Positions 8,180 through 15,523 of a stretch of DNA of 21,193 bases are shown here, piece by piece (position 1 is the stretch's first letter; each line of letters begins with the position of its first letter). Source of the DNA: DASZBX01 sp035943635. GTDB taxonomy: Bacteria > Actinomycetota > Actinomycetes > Streptomycetales > Catenulisporaceae. A program made the position numbers and the translations under genes. Below the pieces are notes generated by a model, which was not told where the DNA came from, ran no database searches, and was given only the letters and a program-made list of their open reading frames with translations. The stretch is from NCBI GenBank assembly GCA_035943635.1, contig DASZBX010000111.1, positions 1 through 21,193 on the forward strand, given 5' to 3'.

Positions 8180-8210
8180 GGCGGCGGCCGGTCCGGGACC
8201 GACCGCCGCC
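8180..8210 (-). terminator. Long hairpin terminator behind metB
   Basis: GGCGGCGG (8180-8187) pairs with CCGCCGCC (8203-8210). After one mismatch, CGGTC (8189-8193) pairs with GACCG (8197-8201), leaving a three-base loop. It lies 52 bp past the metB stop. It separates metB from the pseudokinase gene. Confidence 0.65.
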
Positions 8211-8262
8211 GCCCACCGTCACGCCACCTCGCGTCACGGCGTACCGGATGTACTCGAAACCG

Positions 8263-9414
8263 TTATGCCAGCGCCTGGATCAGATCGGCGACGAGGTCTT
8301 CGACGTCTTCGATGCCGACGGACAGCCGGACCAGATCCGAGGGCACCTCGAGCGGGGATCCGGCCGCGGACGCGTGGGTCATCCGGGCCGGGTGCTCGAT
8401 CAGCGACTCGACGCCGCCGAGCGACTCGCCGAGGGTGAACAGCCGGACCCGGTCGCACACCTGCACCGCGGCGGCCTCGCCGCCGGCGTGCCGGAACGAG
8501 ACCATGCCGCCGAAGTCGCGCATCTGCTTGGCCGCGATCTCGTGCCCCGGGTGGTTCACCAGCCCCGGGTAGCGCACCTCGGCCACCGCGGAGTGCTCGG
8601 ACAGCATCGCCGCGATCCGGGCGGCGTTGGCGCAGTGCCGGTCCATCCGCACCCCGAGGGTCTTGATCCCGCGCAGGGTCAGCCAGGCGTCGAACGGCCC
8701 GGCCACCGCGCCCATCGCGTTCTGGTTGAACGCCAGCCGTCCGCCGAGTTCGGCGTCCGCGCAGACCAGCGCGCCGCCGATCACGTCCGAGTGGCCGCCG
8801 ATGTACTTGGTGGTCGAGTGCACGACCACGTCCGCGCCGAGGGCGAGCGGCTGTTGCAGGTAGGGGGTGGCGAAGGTGTTGTCCACGACGAGCAGCACCC
8901 CGGCCGTGTGCGCGATCTCGGCCAGCTGGGCCAGGTCGACGATGCCGAGCAGCGGGTTGGAGGGGGTCTCGACCCAGATCGCCTTGGTCACCCCGGGTCG
9001 GATGGCGGCGCGGACGGCGTCCGGGTCGGCCAGGTCGGCCGAGTCCCAGGACACGCCCCAGTCGGCGTAGACCCGGGCGAACAGGCGGTAGGTGCCGCCG
9101 TAGGCGTCGTTGGGGATCAGGACGTGGTCGCCCGGCTTGCACACGGTCCGCAGCAGGCAGTCCTCGGCGGCCAGGCCGGAGGCGTAGGCCAGCGCGCGGG
9201 TGCCGCCCTCGATCGCCGCGAGGCACTCTTCCAGCGCGGTCCGGGTCGGGTTGGCCGAACGGGAGTACTCGTACCCGTTGCGCAGCCCGCCGACCCCGTC
9301 CTGCTTGTAGGTGGAGGTCTGGTAGATCGGGGGGACGACCGCGCCGGTGAGCGGGTCCGGGTCCTGCCCGGCGTGGATGGCCAGGGAGGAGAAGCCCAGT
9401 TTCTGGTCAGTCAT
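8263..9414 (-). CDS. metB: Cystathionine gamma-synthase/lyase (PLP-dependent)
   Basis: A 383-residue cytoplasmic enzyme of the Cys/Met metabolism PLP family. It is full length and colinear: SLAIHAGQDPDP at the N-terminus, YSRSANPT (phosphate contact from the neighbouring subunit), ETPSNPLL, VVDNTFATPY with the pyridine-contacting Asp, and the PLP Lys203 in HSTTKYIGGHSD. It either makes cystathionine from an activated homoserine and cysteine, or cleaves cystathionine to cysteine. Synthase and lyase cannot be told apart by eye, and actinobacterial members often do both. The cystathionine beta-synthase gene in this window suggests a role in reverse transsulfuration. ATG 9414 is fixed by a TAATCT box exactly six bases upstream with no Shine-Dalgarno, so the mRNA is probably leaderless and no riboswitch can precede it on that transcript. 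Confidence 0.95.
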   Translation of the reverse strand: MTDQKLGFSSLAIHAGQDPDPLTGAVVPPIYQTSTYKQDGVGGLRNGYEYSRSANPTRTALEECLAAIEGGTRALAYASGLAAEDCLLRTVCKPGDHVLIPNDAYGGTYRLFARVYADWGVSWDSADLADPDAVRAAIRPGVTKAIWVETPSNPLLGIVDLAQLAEIAHTAGVLLVVDNTFATPYLQQPLALGADVVVHSTTKYIGGHSDVIGGALVCADAELGGRLAFNQNAMGAVAGPFDAWLTLRGIKTLGVRMDRHCANAARIAAMLSEHSAVAEVRYPGLVNHPGHEIAAKQMRDFGGMVSFRHAGGEAAAVQVCDRVRLFTLGESLGGVESLIEHPARMTHASAAGSPLEVPSDLVRLSVGIEDVEDLVADLIQALA

Positions 9415-9420
9415 ATGGCC

Positions 9421-9426
9421 AGATTA
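9421..9426 (-). promoter_or_regulatory. -10 box TAATCT for leaderless metB
   Basis: TAATCT (9426-9421, minus) is close to the consensus TANNNT. Exactly six bases separate it from ATG 9414, placing +1 on the A of the start codon. It lies in the 19-bp gap after the small membrane protein gene, so metB can be transcribed independently of that gene. Confidence 0.55.
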
Positions 9427-9433
9427 CGACGGT

Positions 9434-9709
9434 TCAGCCGCAGTCGCGCCCCTCGGGGCGTTCGTCCTGTTCGGCGCGGCGGCGGTCCTCGCGCCACTCG
9501 CGCCACAACTCGACCCGCTGCGCCTGCAGCCGCCGGTGCTCGACCGCCCCGCGCGCCAGGACTGCCGCCCCGAGCACGGCAGCCATCACGACGAGGAGCC
9601 ACAGCATCAGCCATTCGCCGGGCAGCGCGGACGCGTAGTGGTCGTGCGCGGCGGCGGCCTGGGCCTGCACGGCCTGGGCCACGTGGTCCGCGATCTGTGT
9701 TCGGATCAT
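9434..9709 (-). CDS. Small single-pass membrane protein
   Basis: 91 residues. The N-terminal 30 are Gln/Ala-rich and polar, followed by one clear membrane helix (WLMLWLLVVMAAVLGAAVLA), then a highly charged helix rich in Arg and Glu that is probably cytoplasmic and could form a coiled coil. No family is recognised. ATG 9709 is preceded by AGGA at close spacing and GGAAGGA further up. It ends 19 bp before metB on the same strand. Reading frame, start signal and composition make a real gene likely, but its function is unknown. Confidence 0.6.
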   Translation of the reverse strand: MIRTQIADHVAQAVQAQAAAAHDHYASALPGEWLMLWLLVVMAAVLGAAVLARGAVEHRRLQAQRVELWREWREDRRRAEQDERPEGRDCG

Positions 9710-9868
9710 GAGTCCTGGTCCTTCCAGAGTCGGTTCCTCAACCCGAAGATCCCGTTCATATGATCATGCACACGCCAAACCGTGACCCGCATCTTGGAAT
9801 CGGCCGGACTGCTGAATCGTTGAACATGGCAGAACGAGTTTGTCCCTTCATGACGAGAGGTTGCCGCC

Positions 9869-10495
9869 ATGTTCCGCACGTTGCCCGGCCGAGACCGCCG
9901 CCCCTTCACCCTGTCCGGGGTGCACGCCGTCCTGGGCACGTCGATCGGCCCCGCGCCCGAGGGCTACGCCGAGGCCGTGTTCGGCCTGGGCTGCTTCTGG
10001 GGCGCCGAGCGCAAGTTCTGGCAGGTCCCGGGCGTGTACTCGACCGCGGTGGGGTACGCCGGCGGCGAGACGCCGAACCCGACCTACGAGGAGACCTGTT
10101 CCGGCCGCACCGGCCACGCCGAGGTGGTGCGGGTGGTGTACGACGCGGATGTCGTGTCGTACGGGGAGCTGCTCAAGCTGTTCTGGGAGTCGCACAACCC
10201 GACCCAGGGCAACCGGCAGGGCAACGACATCGGGACCCAGTACCGGTCGCTGATCCAGTACTTCACCCCCGAGCAGAAGGCCGCCGCCGAGGCCAGCCGG
10301 GACGCATACCAGGCCGAGCTGACCCGGGCCGGGCACCGCAAGATCACCACGGAGATCGAGCCGGCTACGGAGTTCTACTTCGCCGAGGAGTACCACCAGC
10401 AGTATCTGTCCGACTCGAAGAACCCGAACGGGTACTGCGGGACCGGCGGGGTGGGCGTCAGCTGCCCGGTGGGGATCGCGACCGCCGACAGCTGA
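9869..10495 (+). CDS. msrA: Peptide methionine-S-sulfoxide reductase MsrA
   Basis: A 208-residue cytoplasmic repair enzyme reducing the S-epimer of methionine sulfoxide, free or in proteins. The active-site motif GCFWGAE carries catalytic Cys42, and GYAGGETPNPTYEETCSGRTGHAE follows in family order (given here only as an identifying region after residue 60). The C-terminal GYCGTGG and VSCPVG hold the likely resolving cysteines 190 and 199, as in thioredoxin-recycled MsrA. The first 30 residues match the extended N-terminus common in actinobacterial MsrA. Start ATG 9869 has a clear Shine-Dalgarno (GAGAGG, 8 nt upstream), unlike many genes here. It is divergent from the small membrane protein gene and metB, putting sulfur-amino-acid repair beside sulfur-amino-acid synthesis. 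Confidence 0.97.
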   Translation: MFRTLPGRDRRPFTLSGVHAVLGTSIGPAPEGYAEAVFGLGCFWGAERKFWQVPGVYSTAVGYAGGETPNPTYEETCSGRTGHAEVVRVVYDADVVSYGELLKLFWESHNPTQGNRQGNDIGTQYRSLIQYFTPEQKAAAEASRDAYQAELTRAGHRKITTEIEPATEFYFAEEYHQQYLSDSKNPNGYCGTGGVGVSCPVGIATADS

Positions 10496-10515
10496 GCGGG
10501 GGCTGCGGCAAGTCG

Positions 10516-10537
10516 GCTGTGGAGCAGAACCCACAGC
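10516..10537 (+). terminator. Hairpin behind msrA
   Basis: GCTGTGG (10516-10522) pairs with CCACAGC (10531-10537) across an 8-nt loop, 20 bp after the msrA stop. A second small hairpin (GCTGCT at 10559-10564 with AGCAGC at 10567-10572) follows. Neither has a T-run, though CTTT comes shortly after the second. Confidence 0.5.
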
Positions 10538-10579
10538 TGGAGTGTAGATTCCTGATGCGCTGCTGGAGCAGCAGTCTTT

Positions 10580-10634
10580 GAGGCAGGAAAAAGCCCCGGG
10601 CGCTTGAGTCAGAGGCGACACCGGGGCGTGCCTC
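10580..10634 (+). ncRNA. Structured RNA element ahead of the Abi-like remnant
   Basis: Three nested helices are visible. GAGGCA (10580-10585) pairs with TGCCTC (10629-10634). GCCCCGG (10593-10599) pairs with CCGGGGC (10621-10627). CGCTT (10601-10605) pairs with AGGCG (10613-10617), counting one T-G pair, and closes a 7-nt loop. An A-rich internal loop (GGAAAAA) faces a single G. This order of helices with asymmetric loops is more than a plain terminator needs. It ends 11 bp before the ATG of the short gene at 10646, so it may be part of that locus. Confidence 0.4.
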
Positions 10635-10645
10635 TAAAAGGTAGC

Positions 10646-10882
10646 ATGCCTGCGTTCGCGTTCGATGCTGTCTGGGACGCTCTTTCCGAGCCGCGGTTGG
10701 CTCCGTATCTGAAGATCACGCATTCCCAGGAGCTTGCCCGACCAGGCGATCCGAACCTCCGTGAGCTTGCAGCGCCGCTTTCGCACGCTGCTGGCGGCCC
10801 CGGATCTGCTTTCACCCAGAAACAGCGGTATGTCGCACTCCATGCGTTGGAGACGACGACATCGACTGCCGACCTACTCTGA
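10646..10882 (+). pseudogene. Short ORF resembling the N-terminus of an Abi-family protein, probably a remnant
   Basis: 78 residues from ATG 10646, with AAAAGG just upstream as a plausible ribosome site. The opening FDAVWDALSEPRLAPYLK resembles the start of actinobacterial Abi-like (AbiF/AbiD type) proteins, where an SPERLxPYL segment opens a protein of about 250-300 residues. The rest here does not continue into the expected helical domain and stops at 10882, so most of the protein is missing. No continuation is seen in other frames before the convergent regulator gene ends at 10911. It may instead be an unrelated small protein. The match is from recall of the family, not a search. Confidence 0.4.
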
Positions 10883-10910
10883 TCGCAGGCTTCTTCCTAA
10901 GATCCGGCAG

Positions 10911-11561
10911 TCACGATTCCCGGTCGAAGCCCTGCTCGATGGCGTAGCGGGTGAGCTCGACCCGGTTGTGTAGTTGCAGCTTGCCTAGCGTGTTCTGGAC
11001 GTGGTTCTGCACGGTCCGATGGGACACGACCAACCGTTCGGCGATCTGCTTGTACGACATGCCCTTGGCTACGAACCGCAGCACCTCGGTCTCCCGGCCG
11101 GTCAGGCGCGGGGTGTCGACCGGTGGGGCGGGTACGGCGGCCAGGCGGCGGTATTCGCCGAGGACCAGGCCGGCCAGGCCGACAGTGAACACCGGGTCGC
11201 CCGCGGCGGTGCGGGCGACGGCGTCGAGGAGTTCGGCGCGGCCGGCGGATTTCACCACGTAGCCGAGGGCGCCGGCCTTCACCGCGTCGAGCACGTCCTG
11301 CTGTTCGCCGCTGGCCGACAGCATCAGCACGCGGACCACGGTGTCGATGGTGATCAGCCTGCGGACGACCTCCACGCCCGGCAGATCCGGCAGCTGGAGG
11401 TCGAGCACGACGACGTCGGGCCGGGCCGCCGGAGCGACCCGGATCGCCTGGCCGCCCTCGCCGACCGCCGCCGTGATCTCGTATCCGGCGTCGGCGAGGT
11501 CCCGGGCGACCGCGTCCCGCCAGATGGGGTGGTCGTCGACCACCATGACGCGAACGGGCAT
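10911..11561 (-). CDS. NarL/FixJ-type response regulator
   Basis: A 216-residue two-component regulator. The receiver domain (1-115) has acidic D9 and D10, the phosphorylated D54 in VVLDLQLPDLPG, S82 and S84 near the switch position, and K104 in YVVKSAG. A linker of about 30 residues leads to a LuxR-type helix-turn-helix starting LTGRETEVLRFVAKGMS and containing AERLVVSHRTVQNHV. All phosphotransfer residues are intact. ATG 11561 lies 32 bp after the histidine kinase stop on the same strand. GTG 11570 is an in-frame alternative. It is the last gene of a peptidase-kinase-regulator operon. Targets cannot be inferred, but cell-wall genes are a reasonable guess given the peptidase. Confidence 0.93.
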   Translation of the reverse strand: MPVRVMVVDDHPIWRDAVARDLADAGYEITAAVGEGGQAIRVAPAARPDVVVLDLQLPDLPGVEVVRRLITIDTVVRVLMLSASGEQQDVLDAVKAGALGYVVKSAGRAELLDAVARTAAGDPVFTVGLAGLVLGEYRRLAAVPAPPVDTPRLTGRETEVLRFVAKGMSYKQIAERLVVSHRTVQNHVQNTLGKLQLHNRVELTRYAIEQGFDRES

Positions 11562-11593
11562 GCCCGCCACGATATCCCGTTCCGGGCATCCCC

Positions 11594-13630
11594 TCATCGG
11601 CGCCCCGGCAGCGCCCTGGGCACCCAGAACTCCACCTCGGTGCCCTCGCCCGGTCGGCTCTCGATGGTGGTGCTGCCGCCGCAGTCGGCGATCCGGCCGC
11701 GGATCGACTGGGCGATGCCGAGCCGGCCCGCCTCCGCGGCCTCGGCCGGGCGCTGCGGCGGGAAGCCGACCCCGTCGTCGCGGACCGTCACCCGGACGCC
11801 GTCCGACTCGTCCTCCAGCAGGATCCAGGCCTTGGCGCCGGAGCCGGCGTGTCTGCGCACGTTGTCCAGCGCGGCCCGGACCGCCGCGACCACCTCCGCC
11901 GCGATGGCGGACGGCAACTCCACCGCCTGCGCCGGGGTGGCGACCTCGACGGCCGGGGTGGCCAGCGCCTGCAACGGCGCGCACAGGTCGCGGGCCGCGC
12001 GGCCGCCGGTGCTCTGCCCGCCGACCAGCAGGCCGCGCAGCGCCACCTCCTGTTCCCCGGCCAGGGCGGCCAGCCGGCCGCCCTCGGCACCGAGTTCGGG
12101 GCCCTGCCGTTGCACCAGCGCCAGCACCTGGAGCACGCCGTCGTGGATCGAGCGGGCCAGCCGGTCCCGTTCGCCGGTGGCCGCTTCGAGCCGGATCTGC
12201 TCGACCTGCTGACGTTCCGCCCGCCGGGTGGCCAGCACCTGCGCGAAGCCCAGCCCGCCGATGGCGGCGCCGACGGCCAGCAGCAGTTCGGCCGACGTGG
12301 TCAGGTGCCAGATCGGGCTGAGGATCGACGACTCGGGCTCGCCGTCGGCGAGATACGTGCCCTGCACGGTCTGCAGCGCGCCGACGGCCAGGGTTCCGGC
12401 CAACGGGCCGAGCACGGCCGGCAGCGCGCCACGCTGAGCCAGCGCCGGCGCGGTGGCCCCGACCACTGCGGCGGCCGCGGCGGAGCACAGCACGAGGATC
12501 AGCACCGACGGGATCACGATCTGCTGGTCCGCCAGCTTCGCCGGCTCCCCGGTGGTCGCGCGATAGGTGATGAACAGGGAAATCGCGGCGAGGACGGCGA
12601 GCATGCCGGCCAGGGCGGTCCGCCGCCGGCTGCCCGCGGCCGCCGCGCCGAGGGCCGCTGCGCCCAGCGCCGCCGCCCAGCGGGCCGGGTCGTCGGCGGC
12701 GAGCGCGGTGATCGTGAGCAGGGCCGGCGCCACCACGGCCGTCTGGGCGAGCGCGGCGGTCACCGTTGCGCCCAGCGGCCAGAGTCCGGCCAGGGCTGCG
12801 AGCAGGATCACCGCGACCAGGGTGACCGTGCCCAGTAAGGCGGTCTGCTGCCGGGAGAGCGCGAACCAGGTGACGCCGAGCGCGCCGGCCAAGTCCTGGG
12901 TGGTGAGCATCGTCAACGGGATCGGCACGGCCGCGGCCAGCGTCCCGGCGATGATCATGCGGATCCGCTGCCCCGACCGTCCGCCGGCCGGGCCCATGGC
13001 GGGCAGGTCGCCGTGCCGGAACCGCCACACCGCCGGGGCCAGCGCGGCGAGTCCGAGCGCGAGCAGGGCGACGTGCCAGGCATTCGCGGCCGACCCCGGG
13101 AGCTCCCAGGTCCTGCTCCAAGCAATCGCGGAGCCGAGCAGCCGGGAGCCCATGGTCAGCGCCGCGACGGCCGCGCCCCAGCCCGCCGCGGACCGGAACA
13201 GACCCTGCGCGCAGGCCAGGACCGCGATGACCGCGAGGTAGTACCCGGCGGGCGGCAGCAGGAACCAGCCCCAGGAGAAGTCGGTATGGACCCAGTCGGC
13301 CATGATGCCCGGCACCGCCATCAGTCCGGCCGCCGCAAGCAGGTAGGGCCACCAGCGCAGCAGGCACAGCCCGAGCGCCGTCGCGATGACCGGTGTGACG
13401 AGGTACGTCCAGCCCGCAAAGCTGGTCGGGCCGCCGTTGCCGTTGTAGGTGGGCGTGTCGATGAACGGCGGCAGATTGTTGCCGGTCCGCACCGAGGTGG
13501 CCACGACCAGGAAGAGGCAGCCGGCCACCGCGGCCAGGACGGTGGGCAGGCGCGCCGCGGCAGACCCGAGGCGGGGAAAGGGAGCGGGAGCGGGCGGCTG
13601 CTCGTTCGCTGTGTCCATGCCTGAGATCAT
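11594..13630 (-). CDS. Multi-pass NarL-type sensor histidine kinase
   Basis: 678 residues. About the first 460 are dominated by hydrophobic helices (roughly 10-12), with an external-looking loop after the first one (NNLPPFIDTPTYNGNGG). A short linker leads to the HisKA_3 dimerisation segment ERDRLARSIHDGVLQ, with phospho-acceptor His496. The ATPase domain follows with DNVRRHAGSG (N box), VRDDGVGFPP (G1) and PGEGTEVEFWVPR. It should autophosphorylate and pass phosphate to the regulator at 10911. The start is set by an ATGA overlap with the upstream peptidase gene (ATG 13630-13628, TGA 13629-13627) and a GAGGA site inside that gene, so translation is probably coupled. ATG 13618 is less likely. 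The large membrane part suggests sensing within or at the membrane. Confidence 0.92.
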   Translation of the reverse strand: MISGMDTANEQPPAPAPFPRLGSAAARLPTVLAAVAGCLFLVVATSVRTGNNLPPFIDTPTYNGNGGPTSFAGWTYLVTPVIATALGLCLLRWWPYLLAAAGLMAVPGIMADWVHTDFSWGWFLLPPAGYYLAVIAVLACAQGLFRSAAGWGAAVAALTMGSRLLGSAIAWSRTWELPGSAANAWHVALLALGLAALAPAVWRFRHGDLPAMGPAGGRSGQRIRMIIAGTLAAAVPIPLTMLTTQDLAGALGVTWFALSRQQTALLGTVTLVAVILLAALAGLWPLGATVTAALAQTAVVAPALLTITALAADDPARWAAALGAAALGAAAAGSRRRTALAGMLAVLAAISLFITYRATTGEPAKLADQQIVIPSVLILVLCSAAAAAVVGATAPALAQRGALPAVLGPLAGTLAVGALQTVQGTYLADGEPESSILSPIWHLTTSAELLLAVGAAIGGLGFAQVLATRRAERQQVEQIRLEAATGERDRLARSIHDGVLQVLALVQRQGPELGAEGGRLAALAGEQEVALRGLLVGGQSTGGRAARDLCAPLQALATPAVEVATPAQAVELPSAIAAEVVAAVRAALDNVRRHAGSGAKAWILLEDESDGVRVTVRDDGVGFPPQRPAEAAEAGRLGIAQSIRGRIADCGGSTTIESRPGEGTEVEFWVPRALPGRR

Positions 13631-14241
13631 GACTGATCCTCGCAGAACGCGTATACCGGGGATGCGAGCGGTGCGTCGGCCGCGTTCTGTTCGATCGCCG
13701 CGCTCGGATGCGGCAGGCGGGTCGGCACGCCGTCCGGCCGGTACTCGAAGTGCCACCACTCGTTGTCGTAGACCCGGTACAGGTGATGGCGAGCTCCGTA
13801 TCGCTCCAGCCACCGGGCGCCCTCGGTCGGCCGCACGTCCAGCGCGGTGCCGGTCACGCGCCGCGACTCGTGCGGCGGCAGTATCCGTTGCAGCGCGAGC
13901 TTGATCGAGCCGGTACGGTGCACCATCTCGGCGAACAGCCGCGCCTGCACGTGCGCGTCGCGGTAGCCGTCGGTCAGGCCGATCAGCTCGCCGTGCCGCC
14001 ACAACGCCTCCGTGCGCGCCGCCTCGAACGCGGCCCGGGTCGCCGGGGTCAGGCCGTCCAGGCACTCGGCCGGGAAGCGCGCCGCGAGCGCCCACTGGCA
14101 GGCGACGTGCCGGGCCCGGCAGGGCGCGACCGCGAAGGCCAGTGGCAGCAAGGCGATCGAGAGCAGGCGCGTGACGAGCCGGTACAGGCCGTCGCGGCGG
14201 CGCGGCGTCCGGTTCGGGCGCAGCTTCGGTACAGGGAGCAT
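13627..14241 (-). CDS. M15-family D-Ala-D-Ala carboxypeptidase-like protein lacking one zinc ligand
   Basis: 204 residues: basic N-terminus (RPNRTPRRR), one membrane anchor or signal segment (LLSIALLPLAFAVAP), then an exported domain. It matches the M15 (VanY-like) fold: ITGYRD-like GLTDGYRD, GSIKLALQRILPPHE, VTGTALDVRP with the zinc-binding Asp, GARWLERYGAR and NEWWHFEY with catalytic Glu and zinc-binding His. The family normally has SxHVxG as first zinc ligand, but here it reads ESRRVTG: the codon is CGC (Arg) where CAC (His) is expected, a single-base difference. The enzyme may be inactive, serving to bind peptidoglycan for the co-transcribed kinase. Start ATG 14241 has GAGCTT six bases upstream and no Shine-Dalgarno. 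It is the first gene of the operon with the kinase and regulator. Confidence 0.85.
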   Translation of the reverse strand: MLPVPKLRPNRTPRRRDGLYRLVTRLLSIALLPLAFAVAPCRARHVACQWALAARFPAECLDGLTPATRAAFEAARTEALWRHGELIGLTDGYRDAHVQARLFAEMVHRTGSIKLALQRILPPHESRRVTGTALDVRPTEGARWLERYGARHHLYRVYDNEWWHFEYRPDGVPTRLPHPSAAIEQNAADAPLASPVYAFCEDQS

Positions 14242-14320
14242 GGGAACAAGCTCGCACGAGCGTCCCGCCCCGAGCCTGAGTGCTCATACTCATCTTCGGT
14301 GCCGATGGCGCGCCGGAGGG

Positions 14321-15172
14321 TCAGAACAGGGTCAGCGGTCCGTCCGGGACCGGCTCGGGGAGTTCTTCGAGGTCCGGCAGGCGCAGGCGCACGTCGTCGT
14401 GGAATCGGCGGGCGAGGCCGAGCGCGTCGACGTTGTCCGGCGTGTGGATGAACACGGTCGGCGTCCGCCCTTCCCGCAGCCAGTCGACGACCGTGTCGAG
14501 CCAGTGCTGCCAGCCTTCGACCGTGTGCTCGGAGTCGTCGCGGCCGATGTAGCGCACGACCGGGTCGGCGGTCAGGCCCTTCGACCGGCGCGGCATCCGT
14601 GGCTTCTTGGCCCACGCCTCCCGCTCGGCGTCACTCTTCGGGGGGCTTTCGAACAGCACGGTCGTGTCGAACGTCACCCATTCGGCGCCCACGTCGCCCA
14701 GGACGCGTTCGAGCCGCTGCTCCCAGCGGGCGTCCTCGAAGAACGCCCGGTGCCGGACCTCCACCGCGTACCGGTACTCGCGCGGCAGCCGGTGCAGGAA
14801 CGCCGCGAGCGTCCCGAGCTGGCTCGGCCCGAAGCCCGGCGGCAGCTGCACCCAGAGGGCCTGGGCTCGTTCGCCGAGGGGTTCGATCGCGGCCAGGAAC
14901 GCGCGGAGCGGTTCGTCGACGTCGACCAGCCCGCGTTCGTGCGTGATCGGCTTCGGCAGCTTGAGCAGGAAGCGGAAGTCGGCGGACGTCTGCCCGGCCC
15001 AGGACTTGACCGTGTCGAGCGATGGCGTCGCGTAGAAGGTCGTGTTGCCTTCCACCGCGTTGCACCAGCTCGCGTAGGAGCGGAGGCGGTCCCGTTGCGG
15101 TATGTGTTGCGGCAGCTGACGGCCCTGCCAGGCCGTGTGCGTCCACATCGCGCACCCGACATGGAGTTTCAT
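14321..15172 (-). CDS. DUF72 (YecE-like) protein
   Basis: 283 residues, no signal peptide. The opening LHVGCAMWTHTAW, then YASWCNAVEGNTTFYATPS, DFRFLLKLPKPITH, WVQLPPGFGP, YAVEVRHRAFF and TVFIHTPDN follow the DUF72 family in order. The fold is a TIM barrel. The biochemical function is unestablished, though conserved polar residues suggest an enzyme. Length is normal for the longer members. ATG 15172 has a TAGGCT -10 box seven bases upstream and no Shine-Dalgarno. It is divergent from a small gene that begins only 23 bp away. Confidence 0.92.
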   Translation of the reverse strand: MKLHVGCAMWTHTAWQGRQLPQHIPQRDRLRSYASWCNAVEGNTTFYATPSLDTVKSWAGQTSADFRFLLKLPKPITHERGLVDVDEPLRAFLAAIEPLGERAQALWVQLPPGFGPSQLGTLAAFLHRLPREYRYAVEVRHRAFFEDARWEQRLERVLGDVGAEWVTFDTTVLFESPPKSDAEREAWAKKPRMPRRSKGLTADPVVRYIGRDDSEHTVEGWQHWLDTVVDWLREGRTPTVFIHTPDNVDALGLARRFHDDVRLRLPDLEELPEPVPDGPLTLF

Positions 15173-15179
15173 GCCTGCG

Positions 15180-15185
15180 AGCCTA
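15180..15185 (-). promoter_or_regulatory. -10 box TAGGCT for the DUF72 gene
   Basis: TAGGCT (15185-15180, minus) ends seven bases before ATG 15172. It lies inside the 23-bp gap between the two divergent start codons, so any polymerase here also covers the start of the opposite gene. Confidence 0.4.
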
Positions 15186-15195
15186 TCGAAGCCTG

Positions 15196-15498
15196 GTGAC
15201 TGAAGCAGAATCCACCGACCCGGACAGATTTCTTTACAGCATCTGCATGGCCATGCTGCGGGATACGCACGAACTGAATGCCACCGAAGCGCCCGGGCGA
15301 GGGGTAGTCGGCTTGGTCGCCAGCGCTGAGCAGAGGTCCGGCCTACGTGATCTCGCGCTTGTTCTGGCGCGGTCCGCGGCGGACAGCGGCAGGCGCACGT
15401 CTTTGGACGAGGTGCTCGGCGTCTACGGTCGCACCCGCGAATCCCTCGCCGCGCTGCCGGATGACGGCGAGTGGGTCGAAGAGCGCCTCGGGCACTGA
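15196..15498 (+). CDS. Small hypothetical protein
   Basis: 100 residues from GTG 15196. It is predicted helical and soluble, with polar, acidic ends (DPDRFLYSICMAML near the start, PDDGEWVEERLGH at the end) and a central RSGLRDLALVLARSAADSGRRTSLDEVLGVYG. I do not recognise a family. No clear Shine-Dalgarno precedes GTG 15196; ATG 15247 and ATG 15253 are alternative starts. Codon use (G/C third positions) is that of a coding gene. It lies between the divergent DUF72 gene and the toxin-antitoxin operon, 83 bp before the antitoxin, but the operator and promoter in that gap argue against shared transcription. Confidence 0.6.
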   Translation: MTEAESTDPDRFLYSICMAMLRDTHELNATEAPGRGVVGLVASAEQRSGLRDLALVLARSAADSGRRTSLDEVLGVYGRTRESLAALPDDGEWVEERLGH

Positions 15499-15523
15499 CT
15501 GAGCATTCGCGCGCCCCACATGG

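Noticed and set aside
6404..8572. A 722-residue plus-strand open frame opposite the pseudokinase gene
   Set aside because: It is Gly/Arg/His-rich with no motif and is explained by the biased GC3 composition of the minus-strand gene, which has kinase-fold, membrane and tail features.
9415..9433. A SAM or cobalamin riboswitch controlling metB
   Set aside because: The gap is only 19 bp and the promoter is leaderless, leaving no room for a leader RNA.
10870..10910. A terminator between the Abi-like remnant and the response regulator gene
   Set aside because: Only a weak GATC/GATC pairing is visible; no stable stem.
14277..14292. Palindrome TGAGT-6-ACTCA upstream of the M15 peptidase as an operator
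   Set aside because: Arms of five bases with a six-base centre are common by chance, and nothing repeats it nearby.
13631..14293. N-terminal extension of the histidine kinase to 14293
   Set aside because: It would overlap the whole M15 peptidase gene in another frame; the ATGA junction and GAGGA site give a clear start at 13630.
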